NCBI RefSeq assembly: GCF_019904155.1
Contig: NZ_JAHCMB010000188.1
Span: 62,001-126,000 of the forward strand
DNA from: Paenibacillus sinensis
GTDB taxonomy: Bacteria > Bacillota > Bacilli > Paenibacillales > Paenibacillaceae
Direction of reading: 5' to 3'
Length of the DNA stretch: 64,000 bases
The notes below the pieces were generated by a model, which saw only the letters and a program-made list of their open reading frames with translations, did not search any database and had not been told where the DNA came from. This document shows, one piece after another, positions 24,515 to 32,630 of this stretch. Both the position numbers and the translations under genes were made by a program. Position 1 is the stretch's first letter. Each line of letters opens with the position of its first letter.

Positions 24515-26794
24515 ATGAGATTTGGCGTTGATTATTACCCCGAGCACTGCCCGCCCGGGCTGTGGGAGCAGGATGCGGACATGATGCGGGAGCTGGGCAT
24601 CGAGGTCGTGCGGATGGCGGAGTTCTCCTGGGCGAAGATGGAGCCGGAGCCGGGAGTGTATGACTTCGGCTGGCTGGACGAAGCAATCGCCCTGCTGGGA
24701 GAGCGGGGGATCAAGACCGTGCTGGGCACGCCAACGGCCGCACCGCCGGTGTGGATGATGGAGCTGCACCCCGATCTGTATCCGGTGAATGCGGAAGGGG
24801 GAAGGGTGAGCTTCGGCGGGCGGCATCATGACTGCCAATCGCATCCGGCGTACCGGAAGCATATTGAAGATTTCGTGCGCACGATGGCGCTGCGCTACCG
24901 GGACAACCCCCATGTCGTTGGCTGGCAGATCGACAACGAGCTGGGCAACAGCCATCGCGATCTGTGCTACTGCGACTATTGCCGGGGCCGGTTTCAGCAT
25001 TGGCTGGAGGAACGGCACGGCTCGATTGAAGCGCTGAACGAGGCATGGGGGACGGTGTTCTGGAGCCAGACCTACACCAGCTTCTCGCAGATTCCCGTCC
25101 CTATGCCTACGCCTAACAGCCATAATCCGTCGCTTCTTCTGGACTGGAAACGTTTCTGCTCTAGTTTGGTCGTACAGTTCCAGAAGTGGCAGGCCGATAT
25201 TTTGCGGGAGGTATGTCCCGGTCATTTTCTTACCCATAACTTCATGGGCTTCTTTGACAAGACGGATTACTTCGAGCTGGCGAAGGATCTTGATTTCATC
25301 TCCCATGACCAGTACCCGATGCTGTTCCTGGAGGAGCGCATCCGGCGCAGCTCGCCCTCCCATCTCGGCATGGCGCTGGACCTCATGAGAGGTACGAAAG
25401 GCAAGCCGTTCTGGGTCATGGAGCAGCTTGCCGGACCGACGGGCACGGAAATTCTCGGCTCGACGCCGCGCCCGGGGCAGATGCGGCTGTGGACGTACCA
25501 ATCCGTCGCCCACGGGGCGGATGCCATCGTCTATTTCCGGTGGGACACCTGCCTGTTCGGCAGCGAGCAGTATTGGCACGGCATTTTGCCGCATAGCCGC
25601 ATTCCGGGCCGGCGCTATGAGGAGATCCGGCAGAGCATTGCCGAGCTGGCTCCACATATGGAGGCGTTCCGGGGCGGTCTGCCCGAAGCCGAGGCCGCAA
25701 TCGTGTTCAGCTATGACCAGGAATGGGCGCTGCAAATCCAGCCACATCATCCGGAGCTGAATTATGTTGCCCATCTGCACCGCTACTACAAGGCCTTCTT
25801 CGATCAGAGCGTCCCGGTTGATCTGATCTCGGAGCATGATGATTTCAGCAAGTATAAAGTGCTGATCTTTCCGCTTCTGTTCGTCACGGATTCTAAGCTT
25901 TGCCGCAAGCTCTATGATTATACGGAGGCGGGCGGCCATGTCCTGCTCGATATGCGGACAGGCGTCAAGGACCGGAACAACGCCGTTTTTCCGCAGACGC
26001 TGCCGGGAGAGTACGCGGAGCTGCTGGGGCTGAGCATTTACGATTATGATTGTCTCCGCCAGTTCGGCCAAGGCGTGAAATGGCTGGAGGATGGCGGAAG
26101 CGCCGTCTCCCCGGTCTCAGCCGCCTCCGGCATGGAGGATGATTTCGACAAGACGTATAAGGAAGCCGGGTTGTCCGGGGTCGCGGGTGTGGCCGGTCAT
26201 GGAGCGGACCTGGCTGAAGCAGAGCCAGTCGGCGCGGTTGGCACGGATGGCGGCGAAGGTGGCGAAGGCGTGGAAGAGGCGGAGCTGTGGTGCGACATCA
26301 TCACGGCGGGAGGCGCGGAGGTTCTGGCTGTCTATAACCGCGATTTCTACGCAGGGACACCGGCAGTTACCCGCCATGCCTACGGCCGGGGACATGCTTA
26401 TTACGCCGGAACGGAGTTGGGTCCCCGGATGATGGGTAAGCTGGTCCGGGAGATCATGAAGAGTGCGGGTATCACCGGAATTGCGGCTGCTCCGGATGGC
26501 GTCGAGATTGCCCGGAGGCGGGGCCGGGACGGCAGCTATTACTTCGTCATGAACCATAACCGGACCGCATGCAGCTTTGACATTCCGGCTGGATGGGAGC
26601 CGGTATCGGGAGATTGCGAGGGCGGTGGAAGCGCGCCTGGCAAGAAGAGCGGGGAGGCGGGGATCGCCGCAGATAAGCCGGGGATGGCTGCCGCAAAGCC
26701 CGGACTCTATGGCGGATCACCCGAATCCGCAGCTATCATCATGCAGCCCTTTGACTGCATTCTGTTTGTGGAACGGGATTTTTTGAAGCCTTGA
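24515..26794 (+). CDS. Beta-galactosidase, glycoside hydrolase family 42
   Basis: The 759-residue cytoplasmic enzyme starts MRFGVDYYPEHCP. It has the GH42 TIM barrel with acid/base E142 (WQIDNELGNS) and nucleophile E303 (FWVMEQLAGP), the Cys cluster CYCDYC that binds zinc in this family, a trimerisation domain (about 390-600) and a C-terminal beta domain. GH42 enzymes cleave beta-galactosides such as galactan-derived oligosaccharides. The start at 24515 follows AAGGAGAG and gives the family N-terminus. Two low-complexity insertions rich in Gly/Ala/Glu occur at about 552-590 and 702-740 and look lineage-specific. It is last in the importer operon. Confidence 0.93.
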   Translation: MRFGVDYYPEHCPPGLWEQDADMMRELGIEVVRMAEFSWAKMEPEPGVYDFGWLDEAIALLGERGIKTVLGTPTAAPPVWMMELHPDLYPVNAEGGRVSFGGRHHDCQSHPAYRKHIEDFVRTMALRYRDNPHVVGWQIDNELGNSHRDLCYCDYCRGRFQHWLEERHGSIEALNEAWGTVFWSQTYTSFSQIPVPMPTPNSHNPSLLLDWKRFCSSLVVQFQKWQADILREVCPGHFLTHNFMGFFDKTDYFELAKDLDFISHDQYPMLFLEERIRRSSPSHLGMALDLMRGTKGKPFWVMEQLAGPTGTEILGSTPRPGQMRLWTYQSVAHGADAIVYFRWDTCLFGSEQYWHGILPHSRIPGRRYEEIRQSIAELAPHMEAFRGGLPEAEAAIVFSYDQEWALQIQPHHPELNYVAHLHRYYKAFFDQSVPVDLISEHDDFSKYKVLIFPLLFVTDSKLCRKLYDYTEAGGHVLLDMRTGVKDRNNAVFPQTLPGEYAELLGLSIYDYDCLRQFGQGVKWLEDGGSAVSPVSAASGMEDDFDKTYKEAGLSGVAGVAGHGADLAEAEPVGAVGTDGGEGGEGVEEAELWCDIITAGGAEVLAVYNRDFYAGTPAVTRHAYGRGHAYYAGTELGPRMMGKLVREIMKSAGITGIAAAPDGVEIARRRGRDGSYYFVMNHNRTACSFDIPAGWEPVSGDCEGGGSAPGKKSGEAGIAADKPGMAAAKPGLYGGSPESAAIIMQPFDCILFVERDFLKP

Positions 26795-26876
26795 ATATAT
26801 AAAGCAGAACGAACCTTAAACTGGGCGGCTGCATATGGTGAAGCGACTAGATTATGATGTTAAGGAGTGATTACGA

Positions 26877-27155
26877 ATGGCCTATTTGCCGCCGTCGGGA
26901 TCTCCCGGTCAGACGCTGCCCCCTCCGCCCAGTTACATTCCGCCAACACAAGGCGGATCATACCTCATTGATTGCTTGCACAACTACACTTATGTATGGC
27001 TGTGGGATGGAGACAGCTTCTGGTATTATCCGACCCGTGTTGAATATGGGGAGGTTTCAGGCTACCGCTGGAGCGGACAATTCTGGTACTACTACGGCAT
27101 AGATCCGCGGTTTATACGCGAGGTTTCCTGTCCGCCTATTCCTACGCTGTACTAG
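26877..27155 (+). CDS. Small Pro/Tyr/Trp-rich protein of unknown function
   Basis: The 92-residue protein is set by AAGGAGTGATTACGA before the ATG. The first 30 residues are Pro-rich and carry PSGSPGQTLPPPPSY. The rest is full of aromatics: YVWLWDGDSFWYYP, YRWSGQFWYYYGID and a C-terminal Cys. There is no signal peptide or membrane helix. Similar short aromatic proteins of unknown function occur in Paenibacillus and Brevibacillus and may be cell-surface or spore-associated. That is a guess. It stands alone, in front of a bidirectional terminator. Confidence 0.65.
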   Translation: MAYLPPSGSPGQTLPPPPSYIPPTQGGSYLIDCLHNYTYVWLWDGDSFWYYPTRVEYGEVSGYRWSGQFWYYYGIDPRFIREVSCPPIPTLY

Positions 27156-27206
27156 AAATATGAAATCGGCAGCTTTTGAAAAATAAGTTTTAGACTGACT
27201 CTCAAT

Positions 27207-27264
27207 AAAAAACAACGGTAGCATTGGACGGGAAAATAAAGTCCTAGACTACCGTTGTTTTTTT
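27207..27264. terminator. Bidirectional terminator overlapping the end of the reductase gene
   Basis: AAAAAACAACGGTAG and CTACCGTTGTTTTTTT form a long stem with A and T runs on both sides. The loop carries a small GGAC/GTCC stem. The reverse-strand stop codon (27249-27251) lies inside the right arm, so the terminator is shared by converging genes. Confidence 0.88.
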
Positions 27265-28151
27265 GAGCTGGACAGCTTTTTATGAAACATTTTATCTAAT
27301 AACATTATTTCTGCTCTTTGGCTGACGGCATGGTTTCCAAGCTTTACATCAATAATAAAGTCATTGCTCAGCATCTGCTGGTAACTGGAAATAATATCGT
27401 TCTCGGGTAATTCCCCCATGACCTTCGTTTCTAGCGGGATTACTGGAATTCCGGCTTGCTCTACCAGGTGAATGTTCTGTTTAATATCTGCGGCGATCTT
27501 GCTTAAAGTGTCTACACTTCTTGCTGTTTCTATATCCACCATTCCGTCATTCGCATAGAAATGCTTGTTGACGATAGCCAACGCAGTATGCGAAATATGG
27601 AATGACTGAATGTCCCTCTGGATCTCATAATGCAAATCCGCCGATTCAAATATTCGGGCAAGCTCTTTCACTCGTTCGGTGGTCTGTCCATTTATTTCTC
27701 CAAAAATGGTTCCTTGATGTTTCTCGGTACCGAATTGGGCGTATAGAACATCCTCTTTGATGTCTCCGCCCGCACCCGGGAATCCCGGGAGCAACCGGTC
27801 GCCCACGATTTCGAGCCAGCTGTCATATCCAATGGTGTTGGTCAAGGTGACAATGGTTTTGCTCGTATTATTCCTGATCGCAGCCAGGGCAGATTCGGCC
27901 TGATCAAATCGTACTGGAACAAAGATAAAATCATACATATCATCGTTATCAAGCTTTTCTATAGTCTTGATTGATATTTGCTGTATCGTTCCATTATCGT
28001 TGTATTTCAGTCCGTTCCTTTTCAGCGCCTCCAATCTCTTTCCTCGTGCCAGCATAGTTACGTCCAGTCCGTACTGGGCAAATCGGAGAGCGTATACACT
28101 GCCAATCACACCGGCGCCAAATATTAAAAGTCTATGTTGTTTTGTGTTCAT
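27249..28151 (-). CDS. Ketopantoate reductase family (PanE/ApbA-like) oxidoreductase
   Basis: The 300-residue protein has an N-terminal Rossmann nucleotide-binding motif (LLIFGAGVIGSVYALRF) and the two-domain layout of 2-dehydropantoate 2-reductases, with the central TLTNTIGYDSW segment typical of PanE-like paralogues. The start at 28151 is set by AAGGAAGGTACAAT. It probably reduces a 2-keto acid with NADPH. The isolated context and divergent TetR regulator make a role in pantothenate synthesis unlikely, and paralogues of this type have diverse or unknown substrates. The gene is more AT-rich than the sugar operons. Confidence 0.8.
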   Translation of the reverse strand: MNTKQHRLLIFGAGVIGSVYALRFAQYGLDVTMLARGKRLEALKRNGLKYNDNGTIQQISIKTIEKLDNDDMYDFIFVPVRFDQAESALAAIRNNTSKTIVTLTNTIGYDSWLEIVGDRLLPGFPGAGGDIKEDVLYAQFGTEKHQGTIFGEINGQTTERVKELARIFESADLHYEIQRDIQSFHISHTALAIVNKHFYANDGMVDIETARSVDTLSKIAADIKQNIHLVEQAGIPVIPLETKVMGELPENDIISSYQQMLSNDFIIDVKLGNHAVSQRAEIMLLDKMFHKKLSSSKKQR

Positions 28152-28310
28152 ATTGTACCTTCCTTTCAGCAAACTCGTCACAAATTGTTTAAGCAACACT
28201 TGTCTGGTAAGATAATAGTACTGCATTTGTATGGTTTCAACAGGCAGATTCCTTGGAAAGTTGCATAGACAACATATTGTGATATCTGATGTTTAGAAGG
28301 GGATAGGGAT

Positions 28311-28922
28311 ATGGTCAATCTGCAAGATCCAAGGGTTTTGCGTACACGGCAGTTAATAAGAGAGGCATTCAGAGATTTGTTGCGGAGCAGAGAATTTGAG
28401 GCAATAGCCGTAAAAGATATCGCACAGAAAGCTACCATTAACCGCGCCACCTTTTATGCCCATTATGAAGATAAATATGCTTTGCTTGAAGAAATCACAG
28501 AACAGGTTTTTCGTGAAATGATTCCCGAGAAAGTGATGAATGCGCGGGAGTTTACAGTTGAAATATGTGACCAATTGATCCTGCTGACACACCGCTACAT
28601 TGTAGATTTTTATCAGATATGCAGAATGGATTCCAAATCGATTGCAGCGCTAGTGGATGAAAAGGTAAAGAAGATGTTGCAGCAAATAATTGAAAGCATT
28701 CTTTTGCAAGGGGACTACACAGACCACGACCATGTAAAGATCATTTCGGCTATGACAGCCTCAGCAATCTATGGCGCTGCGCGTAATTGGCTAACTGTTG
28801 GGGAAAATAATCGAACCGATTTGCTTATAGACATTGTTCGTCCCTATGTAATGAAGGGGCTGGGGCTGTACAGCAATTGCGATGAATATATAAACGGCTC
28901 GCCCACAGCGCCTCTAGCTTAA
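28311..28922 (+). CDS. TetR-family transcriptional regulator
   Basis: The 203-residue regulator has an N-terminal helix-turn-helix (about 10-60: TRQLIREAFRDLL, VKDIAQKATINRATFYAHY) with the classical TFYxHYxDK signature, and a helical ligand-binding domain. It is divergent from the PanE-like gene with 159 bp between them, so it most likely represses that gene and itself. The ligand is unknown. Confidence 0.88.
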   Translation: MVNLQDPRVLRTRQLIREAFRDLLRSREFEAIAVKDIAQKATINRATFYAHYEDKYALLEEITEQVFREMIPEKVMNAREFTVEICDQLILLTHRYIVDFYQICRMDSKSIAALVDEKVKKMLQQIIESILLQGDYTDHDHVKIISAMTASAIYGAARNWLTVGENNRTDLLIDIVRPYVMKGLGLYSNCDEYINGSPTAPLA

Positions 28923-28979
28923 CGCTTACGCAGCCCAATATTCTATTTATCCGCCCAATACTCTATTTTCTTTTAACAA

Positions 28980-29007
28980 TTGACATTCAAATTGAAAGCA
29001 TTATACT
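28980..29007 (+). promoter_or_regulatory. Sigma-A promoter of the riboswitch leader
   Basis: TTGACA (28980-28985), a 16-nt spacer and TATACT (29002-29007) place the transcript start near 29014, about a dozen bases before the aptamer. Confidence 0.7.
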
Positions 29008-29025
29008 AAGAACCAATTAAATAGA

Positions 29026-29089
29026 GTTCGTATAACCCTGATAATCGGTTCGGGGGCTCTACTAGGATCCGTAAAACCTAACTACGAAC
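29026..29089 (+). promoter_or_regulatory. Variant purine riboswitch aptamer, probable 8-oxoguanine class
   Basis: The RNA folds as the three-way junction of purine riboswitches. P1 is GTTCGTA (29026-29032) with TACGAAC (29083-29089). J1/2 is TAAC. P2 (about 29037-29054) is capped by a loop with the conserved GG. J2/3 contains CTCTAC. P3 is 29063-29068 with 29076-29080, capped by the invariant CCGTAAA loop (29069-29075). The base equivalent to position 74 is C (29082), as in guanine binders. Relative to guanine aptamers, J2/3 appears one base shorter, with C in place of U around positions 47/48, and U25-A45 is replaced by C-G. Purine aptamers altered in the pocket and found before 8-oxoguanine deaminase genes in Paenibacillaceae are known to bind 8-oxoguanine and act as ON switches. 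The class call is by match to that pattern. Confidence 0.9.
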
Positions 29090-29129
29090 GCAATATGAAC
29101 GATATTGCGTCCGTCCGGTTAGGTTTTTT
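29073..29129 (+). terminator. Riboswitch expression platform: terminator that competes with the aptamer
   Basis: AAAACCTAAC (29073-29082) pairs with GTTAGGTTTT (29118-29127). Inside it ACGAACGCAATAT (29084-29096) pairs with ATATTGCGTCCGT (29102-29114) with one mismatch, and six T close it. The left arm reuses the 3' strands of P3 and P1. Ligand-stabilised aptamer and terminator therefore exclude each other, which predicts gene ON with ligand. Confidence 0.88.
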
Positions 29130-29170
29130 ATGTGGTCCTATTTGCGTTATCCAATAAGGAGGAGAAGAGA

Positions 29171-30577
29171 ATGGGAACTCTGCTGATCAGGAATGCCAGA
29201 AACATCATAACCATGGATGAAGGCCGCACATGCTATCCCGGCGGCAGCCTCTATGCCGAGGGGCATGAAATCAAGGCGATCGGTTACGATCTGCCTTATG
29301 AAACGGCGGACACGGTGATCGACGCGGCGGGCAAGATTGTCTATCCGGGACTGATCAACACGCATCATCATCTGTACCAGACTTTTACCCGCAACATTCC
29401 CTGGGCACAGGATTGCGAGCTGTTCGACTGGCTGGTCACGCTGTATGACATCTGGAGACATATGCAGCCTCGCGATGTGTACTTAAGCGCCAAGGTCGGG
29501 CTTGGCGAGCTGCTGAAGAACGGCTGCACGACGGCGTCGGATCATTTCTACTGCTTCCCGAACGGGGTCAGCGGCGAGCTGATTGACGAGGAGATTCAGG
29601 CGGCGCGCGAGCTCGGCATCCGCTTCTTCCCGACGCGGGGCTCCATGGATTTGGGCAGATCGGCCGGAGGGCTTCCGCCCGATGAGGTGACCCAGCCGAT
29701 TGATGTGATTCTGAAGGACACGCAGCGGGTCATCGAGACCTATCACGATGCTTCCCCGTTCTCCATGCTCCGCGTCGGCGTGGCGCCCTGCTCGCCGTTC
29801 TCCGTCTCCGAGGACCTGCTGCGTGAATCCGCCAAGCTGGCCCGCAGCTACGGGGTGCGCATGCATACCCATCTGGCGGAGACGCAGGATGAGGAGAAGT
29901 TCTGCTATGACAAGCTCGGACTCCGGCCTTTGGAATACATGGAGAAGACGGGATGGACGGGCAATGACGTGTGGTATGCGCACGGCATATACTTCAATCA
30001 CGACGAAATTCACCGGCTTGGAGCCTGCGGCTGCGGCGTTGCTCATTGCCCGAGCAGCAACATGAAGCTGTCCTCCGGCGTGCTTCCGGTCCGGCAAATG
30101 CTGAATGCCGGCGTGAAGCTGGGACTCGGCGTTGACGGCTCCGCCTCCAACGACGGTTCGAATCTGCTGGCGGAGGTGCGCCAGGCATATCTGCTGCACC
30201 GTCTGACCTCCGGCCTGAACGGGCTGTCGGCTGAAGAGAGCCTGTGGGTAGGCACCGTCGGCTCTTCCCGGGTGCTCGGCTGGGAGGATGCCATCGGCTC
30301 CCTGGAGCCGGGCAAGGCCGCCGACCTGTTCATGATCGACGCCGGGCGGCTCGAATTCGCGGGAGCGCTGTTCGACGATGCGGCGCTGCCGGCTGCGGTC
30401 GGCAGCGGACGGCCCGTGGACATGACGATTGTCGGGGGAAAGGTCGTCGTCAAAGACGGAAGGTTGGTCGGCACGGATGAAGAGCAGCTTGCCAGAGAAG
30501 CGCAGGCTTCGGCCGCCCGGATGCTGGAGGTCGCCTCGAAGCGAACCGGAACGAACTACTATAAGCACCGACTTTAA
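29171..30577 (+). CDS. 8-oxoguanine deaminase (amidohydrolase superfamily)
   Basis: The 468-residue cytoplasmic metal hydrolase belongs to the TRZ/ATZ-like amidohydrolases. Metal ligands are H65 and H67 (INTHHHLYQTFTR), H234 (THLAET, with general-base E237), H271 (YAHGIYF) and D322 (GVDGSASNDG). HHHLYQTFTR with GVDGSASNDGSN is the pattern of 8-oxoguanine deaminases, which convert 8-oxoguanine to urate and ammonia. Related guanine/isoxanthopterin deaminases are an alternative. The ATG at 29171 follows AAGGAGGAGAAGAG. It is the only gene directly under the riboswitch, which supports the assignment and implies substrate induction. It would remove oxidised guanine after oxidative damage. Confidence 0.9.
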   Translation: MGTLLIRNARNIITMDEGRTCYPGGSLYAEGHEIKAIGYDLPYETADTVIDAAGKIVYPGLINTHHHLYQTFTRNIPWAQDCELFDWLVTLYDIWRHMQPRDVYLSAKVGLGELLKNGCTTASDHFYCFPNGVSGELIDEEIQAARELGIRFFPTRGSMDLGRSAGGLPPDEVTQPIDVILKDTQRVIETYHDASPFSMLRVGVAPCSPFSVSEDLLRESAKLARSYGVRMHTHLAETQDEEKFCYDKLGLRPLEYMEKTGWTGNDVWYAHGIYFNHDEIHRLGACGCGVAHCPSSNMKLSSGVLPVRQMLNAGVKLGLGVDGSASNDGSNLLAEVRQAYLLHRLTSGLNGLSAEESLWVGTVGSSRVLGWEDAIGSLEPGKAADLFMIDAGRLEFAGALFDDAALPAAVGSGRPVDMTIVGGKVVVKDGRLVGTDEEQLAREAQASAARMLEVASKRTGTNYYKHRL

Positions 30578-30654
30578 AATTATAAGAATTATTAAGGAGA
30601 TAACTGTACGATCATTCCAAATTGCCGTAATTCCCTTTAATCATGTATGCAATA

Positions 30655-30685
30655 TTACGGATGAATTATATAAACTTATCCGTAA
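30655..30685. promoter_or_regulatory. Inverted repeat upstream of the MFS gene
   Basis: TTACGGAT (30655-30662) and ATCCGTAA (30678-30685) are perfect 8-bp arms with a 15-nt AT-rich spacer, 38 bp before the MFS start. A third CCGTAA lies at about 30625. It is a candidate operator for an unknown regulator. Confidence 0.45.
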
Positions 30686-30722
30686 GTCATTTCAAACACA
30701 TGATAAAGGAGACTTTTTCTTC

Positions 30723-31928
30723 ATGAACTCTAATACAACTGTTCTTACCAAAGTTGGTGAAAGTGCTGAAGTTTCGCGACGGTTACCGTTAACTGGCCTG
30801 CTGGGACTGGCCATGGCTGGATTTATATGTATACTTACTGAAAGCCTGCCGGCCGGTTTGCTGCCGTACATGGCAGAAGACCTTGGAATAACGGAGGCTC
30901 TTGCCGGACAGTTCGTCACTCTTTATGCGGTCGGGTCACTATCGGCTGCCATACCGTTAACGGCCGCCACCCGCGGATGGAGACGCCGTCCACTTTTATT
31001 GGTGTGTATTATCGGTTTTCTTTTGTTTAACACCATAACCGCTTTATCTTCCGTGTATGCGCTGACCCTTGCAGCCCGTTTCTTTGCAGGGGTATCAGCC
31101 GGCGTGTTATGGGGGATGACTGCTGGATATGCGCGTCGAATGGTGCCTGATTCACAGAAAGGAAGAGCGATGGCTGTGGCCATGGTTGGCACACCTTTGG
31201 CATTGGCGCTTGGCGTGCCGGTCGGTACCTTTTTCGGAAACCTTGTGGGTTGGCGCTTGATTTTCGGAACCGTGTCCATGCTGACAGCAGTCTTGATTGT
31301 TTGGGTGCTCTGGAAACTGCCGGATTATGGAGGGGAACCTTCGGATGATCAACTTCCTCTTTATAAGGTCTTCTTGATTCCTGGAGTGAGGCCAATTCTA
31401 TTCGTTGTCTTGACTTGGGTGTTGGCTCATAACATTCTATACACTTATATTTCTCCGTATCTCGCCCGGACAGCGCTTGCCGGCAGGGTTGATTTGGTTT
31501 TGATGATCTTCGGTATAACTTCGGTCCTGGGCATTTGGATTGTAGGGTTATTCATCGACCGTTTCATGAGGCTGCTCGTATTAGTCAGCATCACAGTGTT
31601 TGCGTTGGCCTCCATAGCGATCGGGATTGGCGCAGGTCAACCTCCAGTTATTCTTTTAGGCGTGACGGCATGGGGACTTACGTTTGGAGGGGCGGCAACC
31701 TTACTGCAGACAGCCATTGCTCAAGCAGGGGGCAAGGGCGCGGATATTGCCCAATCGATGCTTGTTACCGTATGGAATCTGGCTATCGGCGGGGGAGGGA
31801 TCATCGGCGCTATCCTTCTTGAGTGGTTCGGGGCGGAATACCTTCCGGCTTCCTTGTTCATCTTGCTGCTTCCCGCTCTGATAATAGCCGGGTGGGCCCA
31901 AAAGCACGGGTTCCCTAGAAAAAAGTAA
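30723..31928 (+). CDS. Major facilitator superfamily transporter (DHA1 drug-efflux type)
   Basis: The 401-residue protein has twelve predicted transmembrane helices. The motif GFICILTESLPAGLLPYMAE in helix 1 is typical of the AraJ/YdhP-PbuE branch of DHA1 exporters, and ARFFAGVSAGVLWG marks helix 4. It likely exports a small molecule by proton antiport; purine nucleobase efflux (PbuE-like) or a drug are both possible. The start at 30723 follows AAAGGAG. It is 145 bp after the deaminase with its own inverted repeat, so co-transcription is uncertain. It is more AT-rich than the neighbouring sugar genes. Confidence 0.85.
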   Translation: MNSNTTVLTKVGESAEVSRRLPLTGLLGLAMAGFICILTESLPAGLLPYMAEDLGITEALAGQFVTLYAVGSLSAAIPLTAATRGWRRRPLLLVCIIGFLLFNTITALSSVYALTLAARFFAGVSAGVLWGMTAGYARRMVPDSQKGRAMAVAMVGTPLALALGVPVGTFFGNLVGWRLIFGTVSMLTAVLIVWVLWKLPDYGGEPSDDQLPLYKVFLIPGVRPILFVVLTWVLAHNILYTYISPYLARTALAGRVDLVLMIFGITSVLGIWIVGLFIDRFMRLLVLVSITVFALASIAIGIGAGQPPVILLGVTAWGLTFGGAATLLQTAIAQAGGKGADIAQSMLVTVWNLAIGGGGIIGAILLEWFGAEYLPASLFILLLPALIIAGWAQKHGFPRKK

Positions 31929-31953
31929 AGATACACCATTATATTTGGAACGC

Positions 31954-31987
31954 AAAAAGGAACCCGATCTGCCGGATTCCTTTTTTT
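31954..31987. terminator. Bidirectional terminator between the MFS and Lrp genes
   Basis: AAAAAGGAA and TTCCTTTTT arms with an inner CC/GG pair, followed by a T run on the forward strand and by T (from the A run) on the reverse strand. It serves converging genes. Confidence 0.8.
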
Positions 31988-32016
31988 ATTTATTTTTCAT
32001 TCGATACCGGACTGTT

Positions 32017-32460
32017 TTATGCCAGTAAATTCGCGCTTTCAATAAGGTCTTTATATGCGATAGGGGAAGACATCACAATTAGGGTTGTATAGGTCCCGAA
32101 CGGATCACACCGATTTTCGAACTCTTCCAGTCCCAGCGTTGAATCGGTCATTACTTTCAATAAATAGTTGTGCTCTCCGCTGATCCGATAACATTCAGAC
32201 ACTTCAGGCGATTCACGGCAAAAATCAAGGAAAGCATAGCATTCCCGCGTCCGAAAAAGCATGTAAGCTGTGCACTGCTTGCCCACTTTTTGCGGGGAAA
32301 CCACAGTGCGGTATTTTTCAATAACCCCTTTTTCTTCCATTCGTTTCACGCGTTCCGTTACGGCCGGCTGAGACAAGCCAATCAGCTTCCCCAAGTCGGT
32401 CATGGATAATCTCGCCTGGTTTTGCAGGTGAAACAGAATGTGATGATCGATTTCGTCCAC
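32017..32460 (-). CDS. Lrp/AsnC-family transcriptional regulator
   Basis: The 147-residue regulator has an N-terminal helix-turn-helix (LGKLIGLSQPAVTERVKRME, about 23-42) and a C-terminal ligand-binding RAM domain with the ISGEHNYLLKV strand. The start is GTG, set by GGAGGGGATGTC. It is divergent from the serine hydrolase gene across an AT-rich region with repeated TTTATAA blocks, a likely binding site. Small-molecule effectors of this family are usually amino acids. Confidence 0.9.
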   Translation of the reverse strand: MDEIDHHILFHLQNQARLSMTDLGKLIGLSQPAVTERVKRMEEKGVIEKYRTVVSPQKVGKQCTAYMLFRTRECYAFLDFCRESPEVSECYRISGEHNYLLKVMTDSTLGLEEFENRCDPFGTYTTLIVMSSPIAYKDLIESANLLA

Positions 32461-32630
32461 GACATCCCCTCCTTATAAATTCAAAGATATTTATTATAAA
32501 TACCTTTATAATCCTTCTGATTGAATGAGCCAACCTTAAATCGCTTATGTAATGCCTCTGGAATTATTTATATAATAAACACACTCACTTTAAATAATCA
32601 AGTTAATAACAACAGGAGAGGGAGAGCTAA

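Noticed and set aside
29026..29129. Ordinary guanine OFF riboswitch
   Set aside because: The terminator uses the aptamer's own P1 and P3 3' strands, so there is no ligand-stabilised terminator, and a catabolic deaminase under OFF control by its substrate would be counterproductive.
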